From Halostella litorea (GTDB lineage Archaea; Halobacteriota; Halobacteria; Halobacteriales; Natronoarchaeaceae): a stretch of DNA of 64,000 nucleotides. Numbering within the stretch: position 1 is the first letter of the stretch; each line of letters starts with the position of its first letter. Both the position numbers and the translations under genes were made by a program. The notes beneath the pieces were generated by a model. The model was not told the origin of the DNA. It made no database searches and saw nothing but the letters and a program-made list of their open reading frames with translations. Location of the stretch: NCBI RefSeq assembly GCF_004785955.1, contig NZ_ML214300.1, positions 485,223 to 549,222 on the forward strand, given 5' to 3'. This document shows positions 9,212 to 17,741 of the stretch, one piece after another.

Positions 9212-10714
9212 TCAGGGGTCGGCGTCGTCCGGCGGTTCGGCCTCGCCGTCGCCGACGTACGGGAACGCCGCGTCCACGTCGGGGAGAAACGAGCTCTCGC
9301 GGTCGAGCCGCCGTTCGCGCACCGCGTCGAAGAACCGGTCGGTGACCACGTCGCGGACGACGGCCTCCAGCCGCTCGTCGCCCTCCACCTCGCCGATGAC
9401 GCCGAGCGGAATCTGGGCGCCGGCCATGTCGGCGTGCCCGCCCGCGCTCCCGATCCGGTCGAACGCCGTCCGGAGCGTCGCCCCGAGGTCCAGGTCCGAG
9501 CCGCGGGTGCGGGCCGAGACGTAGACGACGCCGCCGTCGTACCCGTAGACGACGGTGGTGTGGACGCCGTCCATGTCCAGCAGCCTGTCGGCGGCCTGGG
9601 CGAGCGCGTCGCGCTCGGCGACTTCGCCGACGCAGGAGCAGAGGACGCCGTCGTCGACCTCGCGGTTGCGGATCGCGGCGGCGACCGTCTCGAACGTCTC
9701 CGGGTCGACGCTCGGCGACTCGACGCGCTCCAGCACGCCGTCGTCCGCGTGGGGCAACAGCGCCGCCGCCGCCTCGAAGTCCGCGGCCGACACCTCCCTG
9801 CTGAAGTCGGCGGTGTCGATCCGGATGCCGTACAGGAGCGCCGTCGCGACCGTCCGGTCGATCCCCACGCCGAACTGCCGGAGGTAGCCGGTCAGCAGCG
9901 TGCTGGTCGCGCCCACGTCGCTCCGCAGGTCGACGAACTTCGCCTCGACCGGCGCGCGGGGCGGGTGGTGGTCGATGACCACGTCGACGGGCGTCCCCTC
10001 CGGGAGCTGGTCGTTGACCCCCGGCTGGGAGTGGTCGACCAGGGCGATCCCGCCGAACACGGAGACGTCGTCCCCGGGGCCGAGTTGCCGCAGGTCGAGT
10101 TCGAGCAGGTTCACGAGCGCCCGGTTCTCCTGGTGGCTTATCTCGCCGTAGTAACAGACCACCGTCTCGACGCCGACGGCGGCCGCGATCCGGGACAGCG
10201 CGACCGCGCTGGCGATGGCGTCGGGGTCCGGGTTGTCGTGCATGACGACTGCGAGCGTCCCGTCGATCCGCCGGAGCGTCCGCCGCAGGCGGCGCGACTG
10301 GACGCCCGCCTCGCTGGCGACGAGGTCAACGACGTGCGCCGCCGTCGCCGTCCCGGGGTCGACGACCGAGTCGACGGCCGCCTCGATGGCCGCCCTGTCC
10401 GCCGGCGTCGCGCCGACCCCGACGTAGGCCAGCCGGAACGCGTCGGGGTACAGCTCCCGTGCGAGTTCCGCCGCCGCGACGTTCCTCCGCGGGTCGTCGC
10501 CGGCGACGACGACGGTGTCCGCCTCGGGCGCGATCTCGGAGACGGCCGCCGCGTCGGTCGGGTCCGCCCGCCGCGCCGGGACGCCGTCCTCGCGGAGCGT
10601 CTGCACGTGGTCGCGGTCGGAACAGACGACGTTCAGCTCCCCGTCCCGGTCCGCCACCGACTCGATGAGACGCCGCCCGACGGACCCACACCCCAGCAGT
10701 AGCCGGGATACCAT
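9212..10714 (-). CDS. TrkA-N / DHH-family phosphoesterase
   Basis: The 500-residue protein fuses an N-terminal Rossmann (TrkA-N) domain, beginning MVSRLLLGCGSVGRRLIES with a GxGxxG-like turn, to a DHH phosphoesterase module starting near residue 155 (VVMHDNPDPDAIASAVAL). The DHH signature itself appears as VVIDHHPP, and a DHHA1-like C-terminal domain has the GSAGGHADMAGA motif. Such proteins are annotated as RecJ-like or as cyclic-dinucleotide/oligonucleotide phosphodiesterases. The nucleotide-sensing N-terminus suggests coupling to NAD(H) or a second messenger. Substrate is unknown. Confidence 0.88.
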   Translation of the reverse strand: MVSRLLLGCGSVGRRLIESVADRDGELNVVCSDRDHVQTLREDGVPARRADPTDAAAVSEIAPEADTVVVAGDDPRRNVAAAELARELYPDAFRLAYVGVGATPADRAAIEAAVDSVVDPGTATAAHVVDLVASEAGVQSRRLRRTLRRIDGTLAVVMHDNPDPDAIASAVALSRIAAAVGVETVVCYYGEISHQENRALVNLLELDLRQLGPGDDVSVFGGIALVDHSQPGVNDQLPEGTPVDVVIDHHPPRAPVEAKFVDLRSDVGATSTLLTGYLRQFGVGIDRTVATALLYGIRIDTADFSREVSAADFEAAAALLPHADDGVLERVESPSVDPETFETVAAAIRNREVDDGVLCSCVGEVAERDALAQAADRLLDMDGVHTTVVYGYDGGVVYVSARTRGSDLDLGATLRTAFDRIGSAGGHADMAGAQIPLGVIGEVEGDERLEAVVRDVVTDRFFDAVRERRLDRESSFLPDVDAAFPYVGDGEAEPPDDADP

Positions 10715-10819
10715 ACGCTCACTCTCGGCTCCGACGGTTAAAACGTAGCGCTACGGGCGGGCGGCGATGCGAGAAGCGGAAACCGGGTCAACGCGGGTCG
10801 AAACGGGTCGACGGACCGG

Positions 10820-12328
10820 TCAGGGCAGCAGCGTCGTCGCCGCGTCGACCGCCGTCGAGGAGACGGGGCCGAACGCGGGCAGCAGCGCGACCGTCACGAC
10901 GGCCGCGACCACGATGGCCGCGTACAGCCCGACCGGCTGACTCCGGATGCCGATGCTCGCGACGTCGTCGCCGGGGTCCTCGATCCAGAGGGCCTTGACG
11001 ACCCGCGAGTAGTAGTACAGCGACAGCGCGCTGTTTATCGCGCCGATAGCGGCCAGCCACCAGAAGCCGGCGTTGACCGCGCCCATGAACAGGATGTACT
11101 TGCTGGCGAAGCCGCCGAAGGGCGGCAGGCCGGCGAGGCTGAACATGAACACCGTCATCGCGAGCGAGGCGACCGGCGCGCGGGCGGCCAGTCCGTTGAA
11201 GTCCTCGAACGTGCGGCCCACGTCCCAGTATTCGGTCAGCGCGATGAACAGGAACGCGCCGGTGTTCATGAAGCCGTAGACGAGCAGGTGCATCATCCCG
11301 GCCCCGAGCACGAGTTCGCTGTTCGGCCCGGTGATCGCCGCGAGCCCGATGAGCGCGTAGCCGGCGTGCCCGACCGAGGAGTACGCGAGCATGCGCTTGA
11401 CCTCGTCCTGGGTCGCCGCCGCGAAGTTGCCCAGCGTCATCGTCACCACCGCGAGGATCTGGATCGCGAACACCCAGTCGATCCCCATGTCGAGGAACGC
11501 GTCGACCGGGAACGCGACCGTGAACACGCGGAACGCGACGACGAAGCCGGCGGCCTTCGACGCCGAGGAGAGGAACGCGCTGATCGGCGCTGGCGCGCCC
11601 TCGTATGCCTCCGGCGCCCAGAAGTGGAACGGCACGCTGGCGGTCTTGAACGCGATCCCGCCCAGCACCAGCAACACGCCGACGCCGAGCACGCCGACCA
11701 GTTCCGTGCCGGCGGCGGCCTCCGCGACGGCCGCCAGTTCGAGCGAGCCGGTGACGGCGTACACGAGGCTGATGCCGTAGACGAACACCGCCGAGGAGAG
11801 CGCGCCGACGAGGAAGTACTTCAGCCCCGCCTCGACGCTCCCGCGGTTCTCCTTCAGGAACGCGACCAGCGCGTACGACGAGAGGCTGAGCAGTTCGAAG
11901 CTGACGAACACGGTCGCCAGGCTCGTCGCGCTCGCCATCGTCGCCATGCCCGTCGCCGCGAGCATGATGAGCGAGTAGTACTCCGCCTGGTAGCTGTGGT
12001 CGCGCAGGTAGTCGTAGCTCGCGACGGTCACCATCGACGTCACGCTCGTGAAGATGAACGTGAACAGCAGGCTGGCCTGGTCGACGACCAGCTGGCCGCC
12101 GAACAGCTCGATGACGCCGCGACCGTTCGGATCGCCGACGCCGGCCATGAGATACCAGCCCGTGACCGCGAGCGCGAGCAGGCTCCCGGCGGTCGCGGTG
12201 CCGGCGAGCGCCGGGCGGTTCGACGAGTCGGGGTCGATGCTGTCGACGACGAGCAGGACCAGCGACGTCGCGGCCAGGATCAGCGCCGGCGCGAGCGCGG
12301 CCCAGGTCGGGAGTTCGTATGCAGCCAT
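10820..12328 (-). CDS. nuoN: Complex I proton-pumping subunit N
   Basis: This 502-residue antiporter-like subunit of respiratory complex I has about 14 transmembrane helices. Family features include SYDYLRDHSYQAEYYSLIML, the helix with FELLSLSSYALVAFLKEN (the conserved charged Glu) and the Lys in KTASVPFHFWAPEAYEGAP. It is the last gene of the nuoJ1-J2-K-L-M-N block and overlaps the nuoM stop by one base (TGATG). Confidence 0.96.
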   Translation of the reverse strand: MAAYELPTWAALAPALILAATSLVLLVVDSIDPDSSNRPALAGTATAGSLLALAVTGWYLMAGVGDPNGRGVIELFGGQLVVDQASLLFTFIFTSVTSMVTVASYDYLRDHSYQAEYYSLIMLAATGMATMASATSLATVFVSFELLSLSSYALVAFLKENRGSVEAGLKYFLVGALSSAVFVYGISLVYAVTGSLELAAVAEAAAGTELVGVLGVGVLLVLGGIAFKTASVPFHFWAPEAYEGAPAPISAFLSSASKAAGFVVAFRVFTVAFPVDAFLDMGIDWVFAIQILAVVTMTLGNFAAATQDEVKRMLAYSSVGHAGYALIGLAAITGPNSELVLGAGMMHLLVYGFMNTGAFLFIALTEYWDVGRTFEDFNGLAARAPVASLAMTVFMFSLAGLPPFGGFASKYILFMGAVNAGFWWLAAIGAINSALSLYYYSRVVKALWIEDPGDDVASIGIRSQPVGLYAAIVVAAVVTVALLPAFGPVSSTAVDAATTLLP

Positions 12329-13866
12329 CAGTGACCACCTCCGAGGCCCGCTTCAACGAGGGGCATCTGGTTGACGGCGTCCCGGATCATCTCGAAGAAG
12401 AGATCCGGCGCGACGCCGAGCGCGATGACGAGCAGCAGTAGCGCGAACAGCGGGGCGACGTCGTGCAGCGGCGCGCGCGTCACCTCGTAGTCGGTGTCCA
12501 GCCGGAAGGGACCGAACAGCGTCCGCTGCATCGCGAACAGCAGGTAGCCCGCCACGATGACGATGCCGAACATCGCCACCGCCGTGAACACCGGCGCGCC
12601 CGAGAGCGTGCCCGAGCGGAACGCGCCGAGGAACACGAAGAACTCGGCGGCGAAGCCGGACATCAGCGGCAGGCCCATGTAGCCGAAGGCGCCGCCGATG
12701 AGGATGCCGACCGTCACCGGCATGCGGTCGGCCAGCCCGGACATGTCCGTCACCATCCGGGTGTGGGTCGTGTTGTAGATGACGCCGACCGCCATGAACA
12801 TCAGCCCCGAGATGAGGCCGTGGGAGATCATCTGGAACGTCGCGCCGCCGACGCCGTACGTCGTGTACGCGACGAGGCCCAGTATCACGTACCCCATCGA
12901 GGAGACCGAGGAGTACGCGACGATGCGTTTCAGGTCCTGCTGGGCCAGCGCCAGCAGCGCGCCGTAGATGACGCTCACCACGGCGAAGATGGCGATGAGT
13001 TCGGCGTTGGCGGCGGCCACGTCCGACAGCATCGTGAAGTTGAACCGCAGCAGCGCGTACGTCCCCATCTTCAGCAGGACGCCGGCCAGAAGCACCGACA
13101 CGGGCGTCGGGGCCTCGACGTGGGCGTCCGGCAGCCACGTGTGGAACGGGACGACGGGCACCTTCACCGCGAACCCGGCGAACATCACGAGGAACGCGGC
13201 GTTCTTGAGCGTGCTCACGCTCGTCCAGCTCGGCGCCGTCAGTTCGCCCGCGTTGAGCGACTGGGCGACCGTCGGCAGGTCGAACGTGTCGACTGGCAGG
13301 TTGAAGACGAGCGCGACGAAGCCGATGAACATCGCCAGGCTGGCGACGTTGGTGTAGACGAACACCTTGATCGCCGCGTACTTCCGGCGCGGGCCGCCCC
13401 AGACGCCGATGAGCAGGTACAGCGGGACCAGCACGGCCTCCCAGAAGACGAACCAGACGAAGAAGTCCAGCGCGGCGAACACGCCGAGCAGGCCCGCCTC
13501 CATGAACAGCACCAGCCCGTAGAACTGGGACTGGCGCTCGTCGATGGGGGTCCACGCCGAGACGATGGCAAGCGTCGTCAGCACCGTCGTCAGGACGATG
13601 AGCGGCATGCTGATGCCGTCCAGCCCGACGTGCCAGTTGAGCGAGTACGAGCCGAGCGTGATCCACTCGGCCGAGTTCTCGAAGGCGAGCGACCCGCCCT
13701 CAAGCAGGGCGTTGCCCGACCCGTCGAAGCGGCTGTACATCACGAGGCTCCCGACCAGGGGGAGCACGCTGATCGCCGCCGCCAGCTCGCCGGCGTAGCG
13801 GTTCGGCGCGACGAAAGCGACCAGCGACCCGACGAACGTGACCGCCATGAGCGTCTCTATCAACAT
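12328..13866 (-). CDS. nuoM: Complex I proton-pumping subunit M
   Basis: This 512-residue antiporter-like subunit carries the conserved helix V Glu in FVFWEAVLVPLYLLIG, the Lys-bearing VKVPVVPFHTWLPDAHVEAP and the broken-helix region KRIVAYSSVSSMGYVILG. Length and helix number (about 14) are normal. It sits between nuoL and nuoN with one-base spacing on each side, so translation is coupled. Confidence 0.96.
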   Translation of the reverse strand: MLIETLMAVTFVGSLVAFVAPNRYAGELAAAISVLPLVGSLVMYSRFDGSGNALLEGGSLAFENSAEWITLGSYSLNWHVGLDGISMPLIVLTTVLTTLAIVSAWTPIDERQSQFYGLVLFMEAGLLGVFAALDFFVWFVFWEAVLVPLYLLIGVWGGPRRKYAAIKVFVYTNVASLAMFIGFVALVFNLPVDTFDLPTVAQSLNAGELTAPSWTSVSTLKNAAFLVMFAGFAVKVPVVPFHTWLPDAHVEAPTPVSVLLAGVLLKMGTYALLRFNFTMLSDVAAANAELIAIFAVVSVIYGALLALAQQDLKRIVAYSSVSSMGYVILGLVAYTTYGVGGATFQMISHGLISGLMFMAVGVIYNTTHTRMVTDMSGLADRMPVTVGILIGGAFGYMGLPLMSGFAAEFFVFLGAFRSGTLSGAPVFTAVAMFGIVIVAGYLLFAMQRTLFGPFRLDTDYEVTRAPLHDVAPLFALLLLVIALGVAPDLFFEMIRDAVNQMPLVEAGLGGGH

Positions 13867-13867
13867 G

Positions 13868-15877
13868 TCAGAACCACCCTCCTTGGAGACCGACGATGAC
13901 GAGCAGCGCCACGAGCCCCAGCGTTATCAGGGCCGCGTAGTTCGACACGACCCCCGTCTGGATCCGCTTCACGCGGCTCCCGCTGGCGAGGCTGACGCGG
14001 CTGATGCCGTTGACCGCGCCGTCGACGACCGTCTGGTCGAACTTGTTGGCGGCGCGGGCGATGGGCTGCGTGACGCCCTCGGCGAGCCACACCTGGTACT
14101 CGTCCTGGTAGTAGTTGTGCGCGAGCAGCGTCTTGATGCCCCCGAGCTTCTCGGTGTGGGGCTCGGGGTCCGGAACGTTGTACAGGCGGTAGGCCAGCCC
14201 GGCACCGGCAAGCGCCAGCCCCAGCGAGATCGCCGCGGGCAGGTACGGGCCGATACTGCCGGCCTCGTAGTGGGCCGCCTCGTGGATCAGTTCCTCGTAG
14301 TGGTGGACCGAGGTGATCGTCTCCTCGGGCCCGTCGAGCCACTGGTGGAGGAACTCGATGTCCGCGCCGAGCAGGTCGGCGACGGGCACCATGTTGACGA
14401 AGCCGATGAACGTCGCCAGCAGGCCGAGCACGACCAGCGGTAGCTTGATCGACCAGCCGACCGGGTGCGGGTCGCGCGCGGTGTCGCTCCGCGGCTCGCC
14501 GTGGAACGTCAGGAACACCATCCGGAAGGTGTAGAAGCCGGTGAAGAACACGGCGATAAGTCCCATCGCGTACGCGCCGAGCAGGAGCGGCTGGTTGCCG
14601 AGGCCGTAGTGGAGCGCCTCGAACAGTATCTCGTCCTTGCTCCAGAACCCGGAGAACGGGACGATGCCGGCGAGCGCGAGTGCGCCCGCGAGGAACGTGT
14701 AGTAGGTGACGGGCGCTTTCGACTTCAGGCCGCCCATCTTCCACATGTCCTGCTCGTGGTGCATCAGGACGATGACCGAACCGGCACCGAGGAACAGCAG
14801 CGCCTTGAAGAACGCGTGGTTCATCAGGTGGAAGGTCCCGGCGACGAAGCCGCCCGCGCCGAGCCCGAGCATCATGTAGCCGTACTGCGAGATGGTCGAG
14901 TACGCGAGCACCTGCTTGATGTCGTCCTTGACGACGCCCATCGACGCCGCGAACAGCGCCGTGAAGCCGCCGACGAAGGCGATGAGCGCCAGCGCGGTCG
15001 GCGAGAGCGCGTAGAAGCCGTACATCCGCGCGACGAGGTAGACGCCGGCCGCGACCATCGTCGCCGCGTGGATGAGCGCGGAGACGGTGGTCGGACCCTC
15101 CATCGCGTCGGGCAGCCAGGTGTGCAGCGGGTACTGGGCGGACTTACCGATGACGCCGCCCAGCACGAGCAGCCCGAGCACCGTCACCCAGTTCTGCTCG
15201 CTCAGGCCGAGGAACGTGGTGAAGGAGCCCTCGCCCTCGACGAGGACGTGTTCGGCCATGACGGGGAACGACTCCGGCCCGGCGAACTGCGCCGTGCCGA
15301 ACGTGGCGATGACCCCGACGACGCCGACCAGGAAGAAGTAGTCGCCGAAGCGCGTGACCAGGAACGCCTTCTTGGCGGCGCTGGCCGCGCTCTCGGTGCG
15401 GAACCAGAAGCCGATGAGCAGGTACGAGCAGAGCCCGACCAGCTCGAAGAACATGAACGCCATCAGCAGGTTGCTGGCGTACACGAACGAGAGCATGCTG
15501 AACGTGAACAGGCCCAGCTCGGCGTAGTAGCGCGGCAGGCCGGTCTCGCCCTCGTCGTTCATGTAGCCCAGGCTGAACACGTGGACGAGCAGCGCGACCA
15601 GGCTGACGATGACGAGCATCATCGCCGACAGCGGGTCGACGAGGATGCCGAACTGGAGGCTGATGCCGTCGGCGGCGACCCAGGTGTACAGGTCCGGTTC
15701 GTTGTACACCTCGCCGCCCGAGACGGTGACGAACGCCCAGATGGACAGCAGCAGGGAGCCGCCCGTCGCGGCGATCCCGGCGAACGCGCCCTTCTTGGGC
15801 ATGTACTTCCCGACCGACAGGGCGATCAGGAACGATGCGAACGGAAGCAGGGAGATCGCGGGTGCGTATTCGTACAT
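13868..15877 (-). CDS. nuoL: Complex I proton-pumping subunit L
   Basis: The 669-residue protein is the distal antiporter-like subunit with the long lateral helix. Recognisable segments are FFELVGLCSYLLIGFW (conserved Glu), GKSAQYPLHTWLPDAMEGPT (conserved Lys), KDDIKQVLAYSTISQYGYMM and, near the C-terminus, an amphipathic region ending in a final hydrophobic anchor. The length matches NuoL. It lies 4 bp after nuoK and 1 bp before nuoM. Confidence 0.97.
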   Translation of the reverse strand: MYEYAPAISLLPFASFLIALSVGKYMPKKGAFAGIAATGGSLLLSIWAFVTVSGGEVYNEPDLYTWVAADGISLQFGILVDPLSAMMLVIVSLVALLVHVFSLGYMNDEGETGLPRYYAELGLFTFSMLSFVYASNLLMAFMFFELVGLCSYLLIGFWFRTESAASAAKKAFLVTRFGDYFFLVGVVGVIATFGTAQFAGPESFPVMAEHVLVEGEGSFTTFLGLSEQNWVTVLGLLVLGGVIGKSAQYPLHTWLPDAMEGPTTVSALIHAATMVAAGVYLVARMYGFYALSPTALALIAFVGGFTALFAASMGVVKDDIKQVLAYSTISQYGYMMLGLGAGGFVAGTFHLMNHAFFKALLFLGAGSVIVLMHHEQDMWKMGGLKSKAPVTYYTFLAGALALAGIVPFSGFWSKDEILFEALHYGLGNQPLLLGAYAMGLIAVFFTGFYTFRMVFLTFHGEPRSDTARDPHPVGWSIKLPLVVLGLLATFIGFVNMVPVADLLGADIEFLHQWLDGPEETITSVHHYEELIHEAAHYEAGSIGPYLPAAISLGLALAGAGLAYRLYNVPDPEPHTEKLGGIKTLLAHNYYQDEYQVWLAEGVTQPIARAANKFDQTVVDGAVNGISRVSLASGSRVKRIQTGVVSNYAALITLGLVALLVIVGLQGGWF

Positions 15878-15881
15878 GCTG

Positions 15882-16187
15882 TTACCACCTCATCGTCGTC
15901 GCCTTCGTGACGTCCACGTCCCGGAAGTTCCGGTAGAGGACGAGGATGATGCCGATGCCGACGGCGACCTCGGCGGCGGCAAGCGCCATCGTGAACAGGC
16001 TGAACACCTGGCCCGTGAGGTTGCCGTGGTAGTGCGAGAACGCGATGAAGTTGATGTTGGCGGCGTTGAGCATGAGCTCGACCGACATCAGGAACAGCAG
16101 CGCGTTCCGCCGCGTGAGGATCCCGAAGAGGCCGATACAGAACACCGCGGCCGACAGCAGCAGGTAGTACTCGACGGCCACCGCCAT
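15882..16187 (-). CDS. nuoK: Complex I membrane subunit K
   Basis: The 101-residue, three-helix subunit contains the characteristic buried Glu in MSVELMLNAANINFIAF and the N-terminal EYYLLLSAAVFCIGLFG. Normal length for NuoK (about 100 residues). The start overlaps the nuoJ2 stop by one base. Confidence 0.96.
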   Translation of the reverse strand: MAVAVEYYLLLSAAVFCIGLFGILTRRNALLFLMSVELMLNAANINFIAFSHYHGNLTGQVFSLFTMALAAAEVAVGIGIILVLYRNFRDVDVTKATTMRW

Positions 16188-16558
16188 CAGTCCTCACCCC
16201 CCGGACGGCCGCCGTCGGCGGCCGTCGGTTCCTCCTCGGCGTCCGATTTGAGCGGGTTGACCACCGCGCCGTCCTCCTCGCGCTTGGCGAGCATGACCGC
16301 GCCTTCGAGGGCGGCGTCGAGCGCGATGGCGATCACGATAAACGAGACCAGAAAGCCCTCGGCCGGGATCGTCTGGAGCGACGCCATGTCGAACATCGCG
16401 AGCCCGATGTTCTCCGTGATGCTCTCGCCGCCCGGGAACCCCGCCGAGTCGCCGAACTCCGCGGTGACGAACGTGTACGCGAAGACGGCGAACAGCGCGA
16501 CGGCCCCGAGCCCCGGCAGGAGTTCCCTGCCGAGGCGTAACTTCGGCTTGCTGGTCAT
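16187..16558 (-). CDS. nuoJ2: Complex I subunit J, C-terminal half (J2)
   Basis: The 123-residue protein begins MTSKPKLRLGRELLPGLGA and has two hydrophobic helices (about residues 16-36 and 64-90) followed by a charged tail. In haloarchaea the NuoJ subunit is split into two adjacent genes, and this is the downstream one. The ATGA start overlaps the stop of nuoJ1 by 4 bp. A longer frame from 16855 is an artefact, since its first 100 residues are the arginine-rich shadow of nuoJ1. Confidence 0.88.
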   Translation of the reverse strand: MTSKPKLRLGRELLPGLGAVALFAVFAYTFVTAEFGDSAGFPGGESITENIGLAMFDMASLQTIPAEGFLVSFIVIAIALDAALEGAVMLAKREEDGAVVNPLKSDAEEEPTAADGGRPGGED

Positions 16559-16824
16559 GTCTCGACCACCTCCTGGGCGTCGGTGTCGCGCGTGAACATC
16601 ACGGCGAACGTGACGAGGATGAGGACCCCGCCCACGTAGACGAGGACCTGCATCGCTGCGAGGAACTCGGCCTGCAGCATCACGTAATGCACCGCGACGC
16701 TGAGCAGCGCGACGCCGAGCAGCAGTGCGGAATGCCACACGTCCCGCATCAGCACGACGCCGAGACTGCTCGCCACCGTGATGGCGGCAAACAGCGCGAA
16801 CGCGATGGTCTCGTAAGGTGCCAT
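16555..16824 (-). CDS. nuoJ1: Complex I subunit J, N-terminal half (J1)
   Basis: The 89-residue protein has three hydrophobic helices and the NuoJ hallmark HYVMLQAEFLAAMQVLVYVG, including the pi-bulge region GGVLILVTFAVM. It is the first gene after the 455-bp break in the nuo cluster, so a separate promoter upstream is likely; I could not single out its TATA box. Confidence 0.92.
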   Translation of the reverse strand: MAPYETIAFALFAAITVASSLGVVLMRDVWHSALLLGVALLSVAVHYVMLQAEFLAAMQVLVYVGGVLILVTFAVMFTRDTDAQEVVET

Positions 16825-17073
16825 TGGTACACTCTCTTGCCGGGCGCCCTTTCAAGATTTCGAGACAGCGACGAGACAGCAGGCCGGATCCGGGAGCGGC
16901 CTCCCGGCGTACGTCCAGTTCGTGTTATGTGGTACCAATAGCCGACCCGAACGTATTCGTTCCCTGTGCGTACGGGCGTACAGCCGGCTAACAGTCCGGT
17001 ACTGAGGATAAGCGGCGTCACGGCAACAACGGATACGCCGGTCGAAAGAACCGAAGCCGCAGAACGGAACGGC

Positions 17074-17149
17074 CTACTGGTAGTCCAGTTCGCCTTCGCC
17101 CTCGCCGATCCACGCACCGCGGTCCGGTTCGCGGGATTCGAGCGGGTCG
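17074..17149 (-). pseudogene. Duplicated 3' end of nuoI
   Basis: Bases 17075-17149 match 17281-17355 at 74 of 75 positions (the difference is at 17131 versus 17337). On the minus strand the copy reads DPLESREPDRGAWIGEGEGE followed by LDYQ and a TAG stop, identical to the NuoI C-terminus. Just before it the frame reads KKVVDT where nuoI has KDI. The frame is closed by a TGA about 78 bp upstream of the copy and has no plausible start codon, so it is a fragment, not a second gene. It lies in a different frame from nuoI, 206 bp downstream. Confidence 0.85.
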
Positions 17150-17213
17150 GTATCCACCACCTTTTTCCGCTCGGGTTCGCCTCCGGCGAACCACTCGCGC
17201 AAAAACGTGGGCG

Positions 17214-17243
17214 AAAAAACGGGACCTCACTTCGTTCGGTCCC
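17214..17243 (-). terminator. Hairpin plus T-run after nuoI
   Basis: On the minus strand, 37 bp after the nuoI stop, GGGACC and GGTCCC form a six-base-pair stem around an 11-base loop (17221-17243). One base later comes a run of six T (17214-17219). This resembles an intrinsic terminator and would separate nuoABCDHI from nuoJKLMN. The loop sequence (TCACTTCGTTC on the plus strand) is also seen in similar form near 61.3 kb, so it may instead be part of a dispersed palindromic repeat. Confidence 0.5.
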
Positions 17244-17279
17244 GGGAATCACAGGAGCGGACCTGCGAGACGGTGACGG

Positions 17280-17741
17280 TTACTGGTAGTCCAGTTCGCC
17301 TTCGCCCTCGCCGATCCACGCACCGCGGTCCGGTTCCCGGGATTCGAGCGGGTCGATGTCCTTGTACCACGGGACGTTCTTCAGCTGTTCCTTGTTGTAC
17401 ACCAGGTCGTCCTTGGTGTCGCCCGTGAACTCGAAGTTCTGGGTCAGCAGGATGGCGTCGACGGGGCAGACCTCCTCGCACAGCCGGCAGTAGATGCACT
17501 GGCCGATGTGGAGGTTGTACTGCTCGCCGTTGCGCTGGTCGTCGGTGACGATCTGGATCGTGTCGTTCGGGCAGACGTTCTCGCACTGCCGGCACCAGAT
17601 GCACCGCTCCTGACTGAACTTGTGGACGCCCCGGAACCGCGGGCTGACCTCGGGTGCGGTCTCGGGGTACTCGACGGTGAACGTGTTGCCGTCGAGCGCG
17701 TGTTTCATCGTCGTCGCCATCGATTTGAGCAGTCCGATCAT
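17280..17741 (-). CDS. nuoI: Complex I iron-sulfur subunit I
   Basis: The 153-residue protein carries two 4Fe-4S ferredoxin motifs: CIWCRQCENVCPND and CIYCRLCEEVCPVDAI. These pass electrons toward cluster N2 in the peripheral arm. Start MIGLLKSMATTMKHALDG. Its ATGA start overlaps nuoH by 4 bp. The last 25 codons are duplicated downstream. Confidence 0.96.
   Translation of the reverse strand: MIGLLKSMATTMKHALDGNTFTVEYPETAPEVSPRFRGVHKFSQERCIWCRQCENVCPNDTIQIVTDDQRNGEQYNLHIGQCIYCRLCEEVCPVDAILLTQNFEFTGDTKDDLVYNKEQLKNVPWYKDIDPLESREPDRGAWIGEGEGELDYQ
17281..17355. repeat. 75-bp direct repeat, copy inside nuoI
   Basis: This stretch covers the nuoI stop codon and last 24 codons and recurs at 17075-17149 with one mismatch, in the same orientation, with 131 bp between copies. 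Similarity ends abruptly after the TAA/TAG codon on one side. On the other side it fades over about four codons. Confidence 0.9.

Larger units (their letters stand above)
16825..17279. other. 455-bp gap inside the nuo cluster
   Basis: Every other junction in the nuo cluster overlaps or is within 4 bp, but here nuoI and nuoJ1 are 455 bp apart. On the minus strand after nuoI the gap holds a hairpin with a T-run, then a 76-bp copy of the last codons of nuoI, then about 250 bp in which I see no supported gene. Frames on both strands here lack family features and are arginine/proline-rich. The right part is less G+C-rich than the genes (for example TTATGTGGTACCAATAG near 16925-16941) and probably contains the nuoJ1 promoter. 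Confidence 0.7.

Noticed and set aside
9212-10702. 772-residue plus-strand frame opposite the DHH gene
   Set aside because: It is the complementary shadow of the TrkA-N/DHH gene, rich in Arg/Val/Asp without any domain; such long antisense frames are expected at this G+C.
16559-16855. nuoJ2 as part of one 222-residue protein
   Set aside because: The N-terminal 99 residues of that frame are arginine-rich antisense-like shadow of nuoJ1; MTSKPKLR is preceded by an ATGA overlap.
17074-17220. Possible second nuoI-like gene in the gap
   Set aside because: The frame is closed upstream by a TGA at 17227-17229 and has no start codon; only the last 24-25 codons are similar to nuoI, with no cysteine clusters.
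16966-17289. Plus-strand frame of 107 residues across the nuo gap
   Set aside because: It crosses both nuoI tail copies in antisense and has no family features or promoter; it is a high-G+C chance frame.
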